Of a stretch of 64,000 nucleotides of DNA, positions 39,430-47,634 are shown piece after piece (position 1 is the stretch's first letter; the number at the start of each line of letters is the position of its first letter). Both the position numbers and the translations under genes were made by a program. Source of the stretch: Oscillospiraceae bacterium. Lineage in GTDB: Bacteria > Bacillota > Clostridia > Oscillospirales > Ruminococcaceae. The DNA lies in the NCBI GenBank assembly GCA_017396665.1, contig JAFQLH010000005.1, forward strand, positions 1 through 64,000. The letters are read 5' to 3'. The notes beneath the pieces were generated by a model. The model was not told the DNA's origin. It worked only from the letters and a program-made list of their open reading frames with translations, and made no database searches.

Positions 39430-41016
39430 TCATATTTCCGGTAACATTTCCTTCATAACTGCGAGGGCTACCTTCACGCCGTCAACAGCCGACGAGGTTA
39501 TTCCGCCCGCATAGCCTGCACCCTCTCCGCAAGGATAGAGGTTTGAGATACTTACAGAGCGAAGCTGTTCGTTTCTCAGCACTCTTACAGGTGATGAGGT
39601 TCTGGTTTCGGGAGCTGTAAGCAATGCATTTTTATCGCCGAAGCACTTCATTCTGTGGGAAAACACCGTAAGTCCTTCCCTCATCATATCGCACACACGC
39701 TTTGGCAGTACCTTTTCAAAATCTGCCTGCTTTACTCCTATTGCGTAGGTTGGAGAAATCTTATCCGAAAGTGCGGGCTTTCCCGTGAGGAAGCCGCCGA
39801 CAGTTGTTGCGGGGGCACAGTATCCGCCCGTGACACTAAACGCATTTTTCTCAATCCGTCTTGCAAACTCCATACCGTCGAGCACGCCGTTTCCGTAGTC
39901 GTTTTTATTCACTGAAACAACGAGTGCTGCGTTTGCATTGAGTCCGTCTCTTGCAAATTCGCTCATACCGTTTGTGACAACGGTGTCCGGTTCGCTTGCG
40001 GAAGGAACGACAAATCCGCCAGGACACATACAGAAGGTATAAGCTGACTGCCCGTCCTTTCTTGTATAAGAGAGCTGATACTCGCCCTTTGGCAAAAGCG
40101 GATTTCCTGCACATTTTCCATACAGGCTTTCGTCGACATCCTTCTGGAGATGCTCAATTCTTGCACCGATTGCAAACGGCTTTGATTCCATAGCGACGCC
40201 CTTTGAAAACAGCATTTCAAATGTATCTCTTGCGGAATGTCCTGTTGCGAGAATAACGGCAGAGGCTTCAAACTCCGTTTTACCTGCTCTGACCGAGGTT
40301 ATTTCGCCGTTCTTTACATCGTATCCGTCAAAACAGGTTTCAAAGAACACCTGACCGCCGAGTGAGATAATTTCCTCTCTTATAGCCCTGACGACATCTC
40401 TTAGCTTGTCCGTACCTATATGAGGCTTTGCCTTTGTAAGAATTTCACCCGGTGCACCAAATTCCACGAGCCTTTGCATAACATATCTGCAAAGCGGGTC
40501 TTTTATTCTTGTGGTGAGCTTTCCGTCAGAGAAGGTTCCTGCACCTCCTTCGCCGAACTGGACATTTGTATTACTGTCAAGCTCTCCGCCCTGCCAGAAG
40601 CGGTTCACCTTTTCGACACGCTTTTCGACGCTTGCACCTCTTTCGAGGACAATCGGCTTATAGCCGTTCTGTGCGAGAGTGAGTGCACAGAACATTCCTG
40701 CCGGACCGAAGCCGACAACGACAGGTCTGCCGTTTTTCTTTACAGTTCCCTTTACAACATCGAGTCCGCCGTCTGTGATATAGTTATGTCCGAACATCTG
40801 CGCAAAGGCTTGTTCCCTGCTTTTATCACGCAGGCTGACAACGACCGAGTGGACAAAGAAAATATTATTATGGTTTCTTGCATCGAGAGAGGTTTTATAT
40901 ATATCGGCATCGCTTATTTCGTCATATCGAAGCGAAGCCTTTTTCAGAGCCTTATTTACTACCTCGTCCTTTCCGTAGGACAGGGGTGCTTTTACTCCGC
41001 CAATTACTATCGGCAT
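39430..41016 (-). CDS. FAD-dependent dehydrogenase (COG2509 family)
   Basis: A 528-residue flavoprotein. Start ATG 41016 is 8 nt after GGAGG. An N-terminal 90-residue region is followed by the FAD-binding VVVGFGPAGMFCALTLA (about 101-117), the GGELDSNTNVQFGEGGAGTFSDGKL signature of the family, an internal AVILATGHSARDTFEML, and the C-terminal YPCGEGAGYAGGITSSAVDG with FAD contact. The family is annotated NAD(FAD)-utilising dehydrogenase and has no confirmed substrate. Length and domain order are normal. It is a single gene next to cdaR. Confidence 0.9.
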   Translation of the reverse strand: MPIVIGGVKAPLSYGKDEVVNKALKKASLRYDEISDADIYKTSLDARNHNNIFFVHSVVVSLRDKSREQAFAQMFGHNYITDGGLDVVKGTVKKNGRPVVVGFGPAGMFCALTLAQNGYKPIVLERGASVEKRVEKVNRFWQGGELDSNTNVQFGEGGAGTFSDGKLTTRIKDPLCRYVMQRLVEFGAPGEILTKAKPHIGTDKLRDVVRAIREEIISLGGQVFFETCFDGYDVKNGEITSVRAGKTEFEASAVILATGHSARDTFEMLFSKGVAMESKPFAIGARIEHLQKDVDESLYGKCAGNPLLPKGEYQLSYTRKDGQSAYTFCMCPGGFVVPSASEPDTVVTNGMSEFARDGLNANAALVVSVNKNDYGNGVLDGMEFARRIEKNAFSVTGGYCAPATTVGGFLTGKPALSDKISPTYAIGVKQADFEKVLPKRVCDMMREGLTVFSHRMKCFGDKNALLTAPETRTSSPVRVLRNEQLRSVSISNLYPCGEGAGYAGGITSSAVDGVKVALAVMKEMLPEI

Positions 41017-41078
41017 AATTCCCACCTCCGTAAAAGAATTGCCGAACAGCCTTAATTCAAAGGATGTCCGGCAAAATG

Positions 41079-42398
41079 TTATCTGTTGTTCTGAAGATTG
41101 CTTTCAGCACCGCCCGACACAGGGACCTCCGGTTTATCGGCAATTGTGAACACAATTTCCTTCGTACCGTAGCACCACACAGTATCCACGTGAGGAGCGT
41201 ATATATTTACTGCTCTTGTATACGAGCCGTTGTCAAGTGCTGATGACTGCATATCGTACTCGGCAATAAGGTCGCTTGCATTTAAGTTTTCCATAACATC
41301 CTGCGGGCCGTATATCACAACACTTGTCAGTGCCTTTGTTGACAGCACAGCCATTTTGTCCTTCGGCACACCGATGACCTTTATATTACTGCTGGGTATC
41401 GTAAATTCCTTTGCTACAAAGCCCGTCGGGTCAAAGGTAATTGTTACTGTGTCGATACCCGATGTACTTGTCTGTCCTGCATCGAGTGAAACCGCAAAGG
41501 TTACTGTATCCTCAAGGTTGATTGTATTGAGGCTGACATAACCCAGGTGGATTGTGTCCTGATTAAGAATATCGCTGTTCTTGGACATTATCTCGATGCT
41601 GTCTGTTGACAGGCTGTACTTCAAGATGCTTGTATCAAAGTTGTCAGGCACGCCCTGGTAGTCAAAGCTGAAGGTCATATCCTTCAAAAAGTACACAGGG
41701 AAGTTTACCGAAATCGGCTCATATTCAAGCTCAAAGGAGCTGTCGTCGACAAGCGAGCCGTCCTCTGTATAGAGCAGAAGCTTTCCGTCTGAGGTTGTAT
41801 AAGCCTCCTGCAGAACCTTCTTCTGGTCGATTGCAAACACCGCATAGCTGATTTTCTGCACCAGCTTTTCAGGACCTGTTACATTGATAGTTTCAGGAGA
41901 AACGACAGGTGTATCGAGTGAATAGCCCTCATCGGCGCTGATAGAGGTTGCTCTTACCTGGAGCGGAACTGAAACAGTTTTGATATAGTCAAACTTTACC
42001 TTTACAGTTTCAGGGCTTATTTTAAGAACCTCACACGAGCCCTCCTTCGGTGTAACCTTGATATCGAGCTCGTATGTTCCCGGCTCGGTTACGCCTGAAA
42101 GGTCAACTGTTGCGGTAAGGTCTTCCGCCTTATAGTTACCGATTTCGTATCTCATACCGCTTATACTTATATCCGCAAGCGTTTCCTTGTCAAAGTCGAG
42201 CGCTGCGAGACCCTGTGCGTCAGCGGTTGTTCCCTCCATATTAAGCTCTACGGGGACATCATCGACCGTAAGATAGATAGTCGGATAGAGGGTTATTGAA
42301 AGAATAAACCATATGATTACTGCCAGCACGACGGCGAGTATTCTCAGACCTAAGTCCTGGCTGAACTTTTTGCGAAGTCCTAAGCGTCTTTTTTCCAT
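41079..42398 (-). CDS. cdaR: CdaA regulatory protein, YbbR domains
   Basis: A 439-residue protein with one N-terminal membrane span (about 17-38, LRILAVVLAVIIWFILS) and three to four YbbR repeats outside the membrane, each ending in short strands like VPLQVRATS..GY and VNVTGP-type motifs (TINVTGPEKLVQKI, SVVIYGPQDVMENL). CdaR binds and modulates the cyclic di-AMP synthase CdaA. It overlaps cdaA by 19 bp, the usual arrangement. The glmM gene that often follows in Firmicutes is absent; a flavoprotein gene is there instead. Confidence 0.92.
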   Translation of the reverse strand: MEKRRLGLRKKFSQDLGLRILAVVLAVIIWFILSITLYPTIYLTVDDVPVELNMEGTTADAQGLAALDFDKETLADISISGMRYEIGNYKAEDLTATVDLSGVTEPGTYELDIKVTPKEGSCEVLKISPETVKVKFDYIKTVSVPLQVRATSISADEGYSLDTPVVSPETINVTGPEKLVQKISYAVFAIDQKKVLQEAYTTSDGKLLLYTEDGSLVDDSSFELEYEPISVNFPVYFLKDMTFSFDYQGVPDNFDTSILKYSLSTDSIEIMSKNSDILNQDTIHLGYVSLNTINLEDTVTFAVSLDAGQTSTSGIDTVTITFDPTGFVAKEFTIPSSNIKVIGVPKDKMAVLSTKALTSVVIYGPQDVMENLNASDLIAEYDMQSSALDNGSYTRAVNIYAPHVDTVWCYGTKEIVFTIADKPEVPVSGGAESNLQNNR

Positions 42399-43270
42399 TT
42401 GGACCTCACTTTCTCAGCAAAAGGCTTCTTGTCCTTCTTCTGTGAAGATGGCTTTTCAGGCATAAGCCTGTTTCTCAGAAGCTTCTTTAAGCTGTCCTTT
42501 GTATATCCTCTTGTAAGCTCGCCGTCCTCTGCGACAGATACAGTACCTGTTTCTTCAGAAACGACGATTACAATTGCGTCAGAGTTTTCGCTCATACCGA
42601 TTGCGGCACGGTGACGTGAGCCGAGCTGCTTATTGATAAGCTCCTCCTTCTGTGGCTTCGGGAGGAAGCAGCCTGCTGCGAGAATCATTCCGTCACGCAT
42701 AATCACAGCTCCGTCGTGAAGCGGTGTATTAGGGAAGAAGATATTACCCAGCACTGCCTCACTTGGTGTACAGTTAAGGATTGTTCCCGTATCAATCTGC
42801 TCGCCGAGTCTTGTCTGTCTTTCGCACACGATAAGTGCACCTGTTGCTGTTGCGGCTAGCTCATAAACAGAATTTCCGATTACGTCGATTGCCTTTGCCC
42901 AGCTTTCGTCGCCGTACTCAGAGTCGCTGCTGTTGAACACGCTTGAAAGGTCGACAAGCTTTGTTCTGCCGAGCTTTTCGAGAATACGTCTGAGCTCCGG
43001 CTGGAACATGATGATGATAGCGAGAATTCCCCATTGGAATATATTCTTGAGAATGAAGCTCATTGTCTTGAGCCCTATTATGTCAGCAATCAGATAAGCG
43101 ACAACCAGAATACCGATACCCTTTACAAGCTGCTGAGCTCTTGTTTCCTTAACGAGCTTAAAGCACTTGAAGAGAAGGTACGACAAAAGCAGCATATCGA
43201 GAACGTCTGCAATTCCGATAGTTTTACACACGCTCAGAAACGCATTAAGGATATCACCCACGGTTATCAC
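42380..43270 (-). CDS. cdaA: Diadenylate cyclase CdaA
   Basis: A 296-residue membrane enzyme that makes cyclic di-AMP from two ATP. Three N-terminal spans (about 20-38, 50-68, 75-90) are followed by the DAC domain with LHDGAVI (DGA at 186-188) and LGSRHRAAIGMSE (RHR at 219-221), the catalytic motifs. The basic C-terminal tail is longer than in some relatives. Cyclic di-AMP controls potassium and osmotic balance and wall stress. cdaR overlaps its 3' end. A TTGTGA-N17-TAGAAT promoter lies upstream (43306-43334). Confidence 0.95.
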   Translation of the reverse strand: MITVGDILNAFLSVCKTIGIADVLDMLLLSYLLFKCFKLVKETRAQQLVKGIGILVVAYLIADIIGLKTMSFILKNIFQWGILAIIIMFQPELRRILEKLGRTKLVDLSSVFNSSDSEYGDESWAKAIDVIGNSVYELAATATGALIVCERQTRLGEQIDTGTILNCTPSEAVLGNIFFPNTPLHDGAVIMRDGMILAAGCFLPKPQKEELINKQLGSRHRAAIGMSENSDAIVIVVSEETGTVSVAEDGELTRGYTKDSLKKLLRNRLMPEKPSSQKKDKKPFAEKVRSKWKKDA

Positions 43271-43305
43271 TTCCTCTCTTTTTAAATCATAGTCCTACAT
43301 TGTAT

Positions 43306-43334
43306 ATTCTATCATATAATTTTAAAAATCACAA
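43306..43334 (-). promoter_or_regulatory. Promoter of cdaA-cdaR
   Basis: Minus-strand TTGTGA (43334-43329), 17 nt, TAGAAT (43311-43306), about 36 nt upstream of the start. Confidence 0.55.
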
Positions 43335-43351
43335 GGGGGTATTTGAGTTTT

Positions 43352-44467
43352 TTACAAATTTTTTATACTCTCGCACAGCATATCAACCTGCGATTCGTTA
43401 TTGAAGACAGATGGAGAAAATCTTACCACTCCGTTTTCGAGCGTACCGAGATATTTATGTGCAACAGCGGCGCACTGATACCCTCCTCTGAGGGCGAACC
43501 CCCTTGACGACAGATAGTCTGCGACTTCAGAGGAATGCATATTCTTCACATTGAATGCGACTATCGGAAGATAGCTTCCCTTGTCCCTGTACACAGTCAC
43601 ACCGTTCATCTGCGAAAGCTTGTTTATGAGTCTTGAGCAGAGCTTCTCCTCACTTTTATGGATTCTGTCAAGCCCTGCTTTCTTCACAAACTCTATACCT
43701 TTTCCGAGGGCTACAATCCCGACTGTATTGAGAGTTCCGCTTTCGAGCTTTTCGGGCATCACAGGTGTCTGCTCCGTTTCAGTTGAGGTTGTTCCTGTTC
43801 CGCCTTCGATAATTGTAGACAGCTCATATTCTCCGTCAGACACTAAAAGCCCTGTTCCTGTCGGGCCATAGAGCCCCTTGTGTCCCGGCATACAGAGAAA
43901 GTTTATACCGTTTCCGACCTTAAGAGGCATAACTCCCACTGCCTGTGCTCCGTCGCATACAAGCACTATTCCCTTATCCCTGCACAGAGCTGCGATTTCA
44001 TTTATCGGCAGGACTCTGCCTGTGACATTTGAAGCAACGGTACACACTACCGCTTTTGTATTATTCTTTATAAGCCGCTTAAGCCCTTCGAGTGTTTGCC
44101 CGTCATCTTCGTACACGTCAAAGACAGAGCACTCCACTCCCTTTTTCATAAGGGCACAGACCGGTCTTGCGACAGAATTATGCTCAAGCGAGGAAATAAT
44201 AACGTGGTCGCCCTCCTTGAGAATACCCTTGATTGCGAGATTGAGCGAATGGGTACAGTTAAGGGTGAACACTGTATTTTCTTCCTTTGAGCCAAAAAGC
44301 TCCGCCGCCGCCCTTCTTACCTTATAAACCTCACGGGCGGCTCTGACAGACATTTCGTGTCCGCTTCTTCCGGGATTTCCGCCGACGCTTGTTACCGCAT
44401 ACGCAAGAGCCTTTGCGACAGACGCAGGCTTTGGATAGGTTGTTGCGGCATTGTCAAAATATATCAA
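43352..44467 (-). CDS. Cysteine desulfurase-family PLP enzyme
   Basis: A 371-residue class V aminotransferase-fold protein. YFDNAATTYPKP at the start, SSLEHNSVARP, VCDGAQAVGVMPL and the PLP lysine in MPGHKGLYG (Lys197) are typical; the catalytic Cys332 is in RGGYQCAAVAHKYLGT, the group II (SufS/CsdA-like) type. Such enzymes mobilise sulfur (or selenium) from cysteine (or selenocysteine). The next gene, 10 nt downstream, is a DUF3343 protein, often suggested to be a sulfur/selenium carrier, so the pair likely works together. No sufBCD genes are seen here. Confidence 0.92.
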   Translation of the reverse strand: MIYFDNAATTYPKPASVAKALAYAVTSVGGNPGRSGHEMSVRAAREVYKVRRAAAELFGSKEENTVFTLNCTHSLNLAIKGILKEGDHVIISSLEHNSVARPVCALMKKGVECSVFDVYEDDGQTLEGLKRLIKNNTKAVVCTVASNVTGRVLPINEIAALCRDKGIVLVCDGAQAVGVMPLKVGNGINFLCMPGHKGLYGPTGTGLLVSDGEYELSTIIEGGTGTTSTETEQTPVMPEKLESGTLNTVGIVALGKGIEFVKKAGLDRIHKSEEKLCSRLINKLSQMNGVTVYRDKGSYLPIVAFNVKNMHSSEVADYLSSRGFALRGGYQCAAVAHKYLGTLENGVVRFSPSVFNNESQVDMLCESIKNL

Positions 44468-44477
44468 GGTCTTTCAC

Positions 44478-44711
44478 CTAACCTTTCGTAATCTGCTTTT
44501 TCGCCTTTATTTCTATACCTGCCTGTGTGAGTATCTCCTCTGCCCTGTGAAAATCTGAGGCAAGCCGTATGCTGTAGCCGCAGCCCTTTCCCATATCCTT
44601 AGGCGTTTTTATGACCTCGCTTGATATTCCTTCCTTCTTCAGTACTGACTGGGCCTTTATGGCATAGGTTATTGACGACAGCGAAAAAATGCTGATGCTT
44701 CTTTTATTCAT
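44478..44711 (-). CDS. DUF3343 small protein, putative S/Se carrier
   Basis: A 77-residue protein. SLSSITYAIKAQSVLKKEGI, VIKTPKDMGKGCGYSIRL and the end HRAEEILTQAGIEIK match DUF3343, with one conserved Cys in GKGCGYSI. These proteins occur beside cysteine-desulfurase-like genes and are proposed, not proven, to carry sulfur or selenium. On the minus strand it lies 10 nt upstream of the desulfurase gene and is probably the first gene of that pair. Confidence 0.85.
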   Translation of the reverse strand: MNKRSISIFSLSSITYAIKAQSVLKKEGISSEVIKTPKDMGKGCGYSIRLASDFHRAEEILTQAGIEIKAKKQITKG

Positions 44712-44876
44712 AATCGTTTCACCTGCTTTTTGCTTATGATAGCACCTCTTTACATATGGTGACTCTACCTATACTATGCGTTTGTGTGCTTTCACGACAC
44801 GCAACGCTTTCGCATTATATCCGACTTGTCTTCATATAAATTCATAAGGGACAAAACACAGAAACGGAGGATAGAT

Positions 44877-47486
44877 ATGCTTCAATACTTTGTAAAGGAA
44901 ATCAATGAGCAGGAAACAAAAGACATAGGGCTTCCGCAGGAGGAGGCACAAAGACGTCTTGAATGCGAGGGCAGAAACGAGCTTTCAAAGCCTGCAAGAA
45001 AAAAGCCGGTCGGGATTTTTCTCAATCAGTTCCGTGACATCATGGTTTTAATTCTGCTTTGTGCGACTGTAATTTCCGCCATGCTGGGAGAAATCTACGA
45101 CGCCTTGACGATACTGCTTATCGTGCTTATCAACTCGGCAATCGGCTTTTTCCAGGAATACAGGACAGAAAAGACTCTTGAGGCACTTGAGCAGATGACG
45201 GCACCTACCGCAAGGGTTTACCGTGACGGGATACTTGTTACAATCCCTGCAAGCGAGCTTGTCAGAGGCGACGTTATTGAGCTTGAGGCAGGTGACAGAA
45301 TACCTGCTGACTGCTTTGTCCTGTCACAGGAAAGGCTTATGTGTGACGAAGCAATTCTAACAGGTGAGCCTGACGGCTGTGAAAAGAGGGCGAGAGAAAA
45401 CGAGCTTACTGCCGACGCACTCAATCTCCCCTATCTTGTATACATGGGGACAACCGTTCTCAAGGGCAGGGCGACCTGCGAGGTTGCTGTAACAGGAACA
45501 GGAACGCAGATGGGCAAAGTATCGGATATGCTTTCTGAAATTGACGAGGGTATGACACCGCTTCAGAAGAAGCTTTCACAGCTTGGAAAGACTCTTGCTA
45601 TAATCTGCGTTGCGGTATGCATTATTGTATTTGTGACAGGTATACTCTACGGTCAGCCGCCTATGACAATGCTTATGACGGGGCTTTCAATCGCTATTGC
45701 GGCTATCCCGGAGGGGCTTGCTGCAACTGTTACTATTGCACTCGCCCTAGCTGTAAGGAAGATGCTCAGGCAAAACGCCTTTGTCCACAAGCTGCACAGT
45801 GTTGAGACGCTCGGCTGTGCTTCGGTTATCTGCACCGACAAGACCGGCACTCTCACAGAAAACAAGATGACTGTTACGACCATTTGCACACCCGACAACG
45901 ACTTCACCGTAACAGGCAGCTCTGACAGTGTTGCGGGACAGATACAGAGTGTCAGCGAGGACTTCAGCAAGGACAATTTACGCAGGCTTCTTATATGCTC
46001 GGTTGTTTGCAACAACGCATCCATTCAGAGAGATGCTTCATCAAAGAGAGAGGCAAAATGGCTGCTGCAGGGTGACCCGACAGAAGCGGCACTTCTTGTT
46101 GCGGCGGCAAGGGGCGGAATTTCCTTTGGCGAGCTGGGTATAAAAAGGGTGTCAGAGATTCCGTTTGAGAGCGAAACGAGGCAGATGTCTGTCACGGCGG
46201 TCAACGGCAGTACAGAAATTACCTATATAAAAGGCTCGCCCGACGTTATCTTAGGGCAATGCGACTACATAGCCTTGCAGAATGCTGTTGTACAGCTTGA
46301 CTCAAAGCTTCGCAGGATTATGCTTGAGAAGAGCGACAGGCTGGCTTCAAGGGCACTGAGAGTTATGGCGTTTGCACAAAAGCAGGATGGAAAGACTGTA
46401 TTCCTCGGCTTTATCGGAATGCTCGACAAGCCCAAGCCTCAGGCAAAGCAGGCTGTCAGACTTTGCTCAAAGGCGCACATACGCACAGTTATGATAACAG
46501 GCGACCACAAGCTTACCGCCACCGAGATTGCAAGGCAGGTCGGAATTTTCCACAGCGGAGATATTGCACTCACCGGCGAGGAGCTTTCCCAGCTTTCAGA
46601 CCACGAGCTGTATGACATTTTAGACAAGGTGTCTGTTTTTGCGAGGGTAAGCCCTGCCGACAAGCTGAGAATAGTAAGAGCTTTCAAGGCGAAGGGGCAC
46701 ATTGTTGCTATGACGGGTGACGGGGTAAACGATGCACCTGCCGTAAAAGAGGCAGACATCGGAGTTGCAATGGGAATACAGGGCACAGATGTCACAAAGA
46801 ATGCCGCAAATGTTGTTTTGCTCGATGATGATTTTTCGACGCTTGTCGGTGCTGTAAGGCAGGGCAGGACTATCTACTCTAACATACGCAAATCGGTAAG
46901 ATACCTCATCTCCTGCAACATAGGTGAGATTATGACAATGTTTTTCGGGATAATCTTAGGGCTGCCTGTTGTGCTTTTACCTATACAGATTCTGTTTGTG
47001 AATCTTGTTACCGACGGACTTCCGGCTATCGCCCTGAGCCTTGAGCCGACAGAGGAAAGTGTTATGAGCAAAAAGCCGAGGAAGGACTCTGACAGCTTTT
47101 TTGCAGGCGGACTTCTGTCGAGGATTATATTCAGGGGACTTCTTATAGGTCTTTGTACACTCGGCTCATTTGTCTTCTCAATGTGGCTGTCAGATTCTCT
47201 TGAAGTTGCGAGAACCTCTGCACTTTTCACGCTCGTTATGTCACAGCTGATTCACGTTTTTGAGTGCAAGAGCGAAGAAAAAAGCATTCTCACGGTAAAG
47301 CATCTGTCAAATCCGTTTATGCTCGTTTCTGTTGCCTTTTCGCTTATCTGCCTGCTGGCTGTAATCTACCTTACTCCCCTTCAGGCAGTATTCTCTCTGT
47401 CGCCTTTATCCCCTGCACAGCTTATAAGCTCGCTTCTGTTCTCGCTTGCCGTTCCGCTCGTTTCGGCTTTTTTCACCAAAATCTGA
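44877..47486 (+). CDS. Calcium-transporting P-type ATPase (second paralogue)
   Basis: An 869-residue cation pump, a second P2-type ATPase next to that at 31338-33980. ATG 44877 follows GGAGG by 6 nt; the reading frame extends further up but has no ribosome site. Motifs: ILTGEPDG in the actuator domain (TGES reads TGEP here, with the same Glu), Asp321 in CTDKTGTLTENKM, MTGDGVNDAPAVKEADIG, and PEGLAATVTIALALAV in span 4. It resembles eukaryote-like SERCA/PMR1 pumps common in Firmicutes. It is a single gene with no clear leader hairpin. Calcium or another divalent cation is likely; manganese is possible. Confidence 0.9.
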   Translation: MLQYFVKEINEQETKDIGLPQEEAQRRLECEGRNELSKPARKKPVGIFLNQFRDIMVLILLCATVISAMLGEIYDALTILLIVLINSAIGFFQEYRTEKTLEALEQMTAPTARVYRDGILVTIPASELVRGDVIELEAGDRIPADCFVLSQERLMCDEAILTGEPDGCEKRARENELTADALNLPYLVYMGTTVLKGRATCEVAVTGTGTQMGKVSDMLSEIDEGMTPLQKKLSQLGKTLAIICVAVCIIVFVTGILYGQPPMTMLMTGLSIAIAAIPEGLAATVTIALALAVRKMLRQNAFVHKLHSVETLGCASVICTDKTGTLTENKMTVTTICTPDNDFTVTGSSDSVAGQIQSVSEDFSKDNLRRLLICSVVCNNASIQRDASSKREAKWLLQGDPTEAALLVAAARGGISFGELGIKRVSEIPFESETRQMSVTAVNGSTEITYIKGSPDVILGQCDYIALQNAVVQLDSKLRRIMLEKSDRLASRALRVMAFAQKQDGKTVFLGFIGMLDKPKPQAKQAVRLCSKAHIRTVMITGDHKLTATEIARQVGIFHSGDIALTGEELSQLSDHELYDILDKVSVFARVSPADKLRIVRAFKAKGHIVAMTGDGVNDAPAVKEADIGVAMGIQGTDVTKNAANVVLLDDDFSTLVGAVRQGRTIYSNIRKSVRYLISCNIGEIMTMFFGIILGLPVVLLPIQILFVNLVTDGLPAIALSLEPTEESVMSKKPRKDSDSFFAGGLLSRIIFRGLLIGLCTLGSFVFSMWLSDSLEVARTSALFTLVMSQLIHVFECKSEEKSILTVKHLSNPFMLVSVAFSLICLLAVIYLTPLQAVFSLSPLSPAQLISSLLFSLAVPLVSAFFTKI

Positions 47487-47526
47487 ACCTCAAGTATTAA
47501 CAAATTGTAAACAATGCTAAGAGGTG

Positions 47527-47555
47527 TTGAAATCTATGTGAAAATGTTATATAAT
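47527..47555 (+). promoter_or_regulatory. Promoter of the EF-G-like gene
   Basis: TTGAAA (47527-47532), 17 nt, TATAAT (47550-47555). Confidence 0.8.
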
Positions 47556-47634
47556 TAGTTCGTGCAGTTGATGATTTTTAAGCAATTTGAATAATCACAC
47601 TGCGGAATTTTCACACAGACTGGGGAGAAACTCA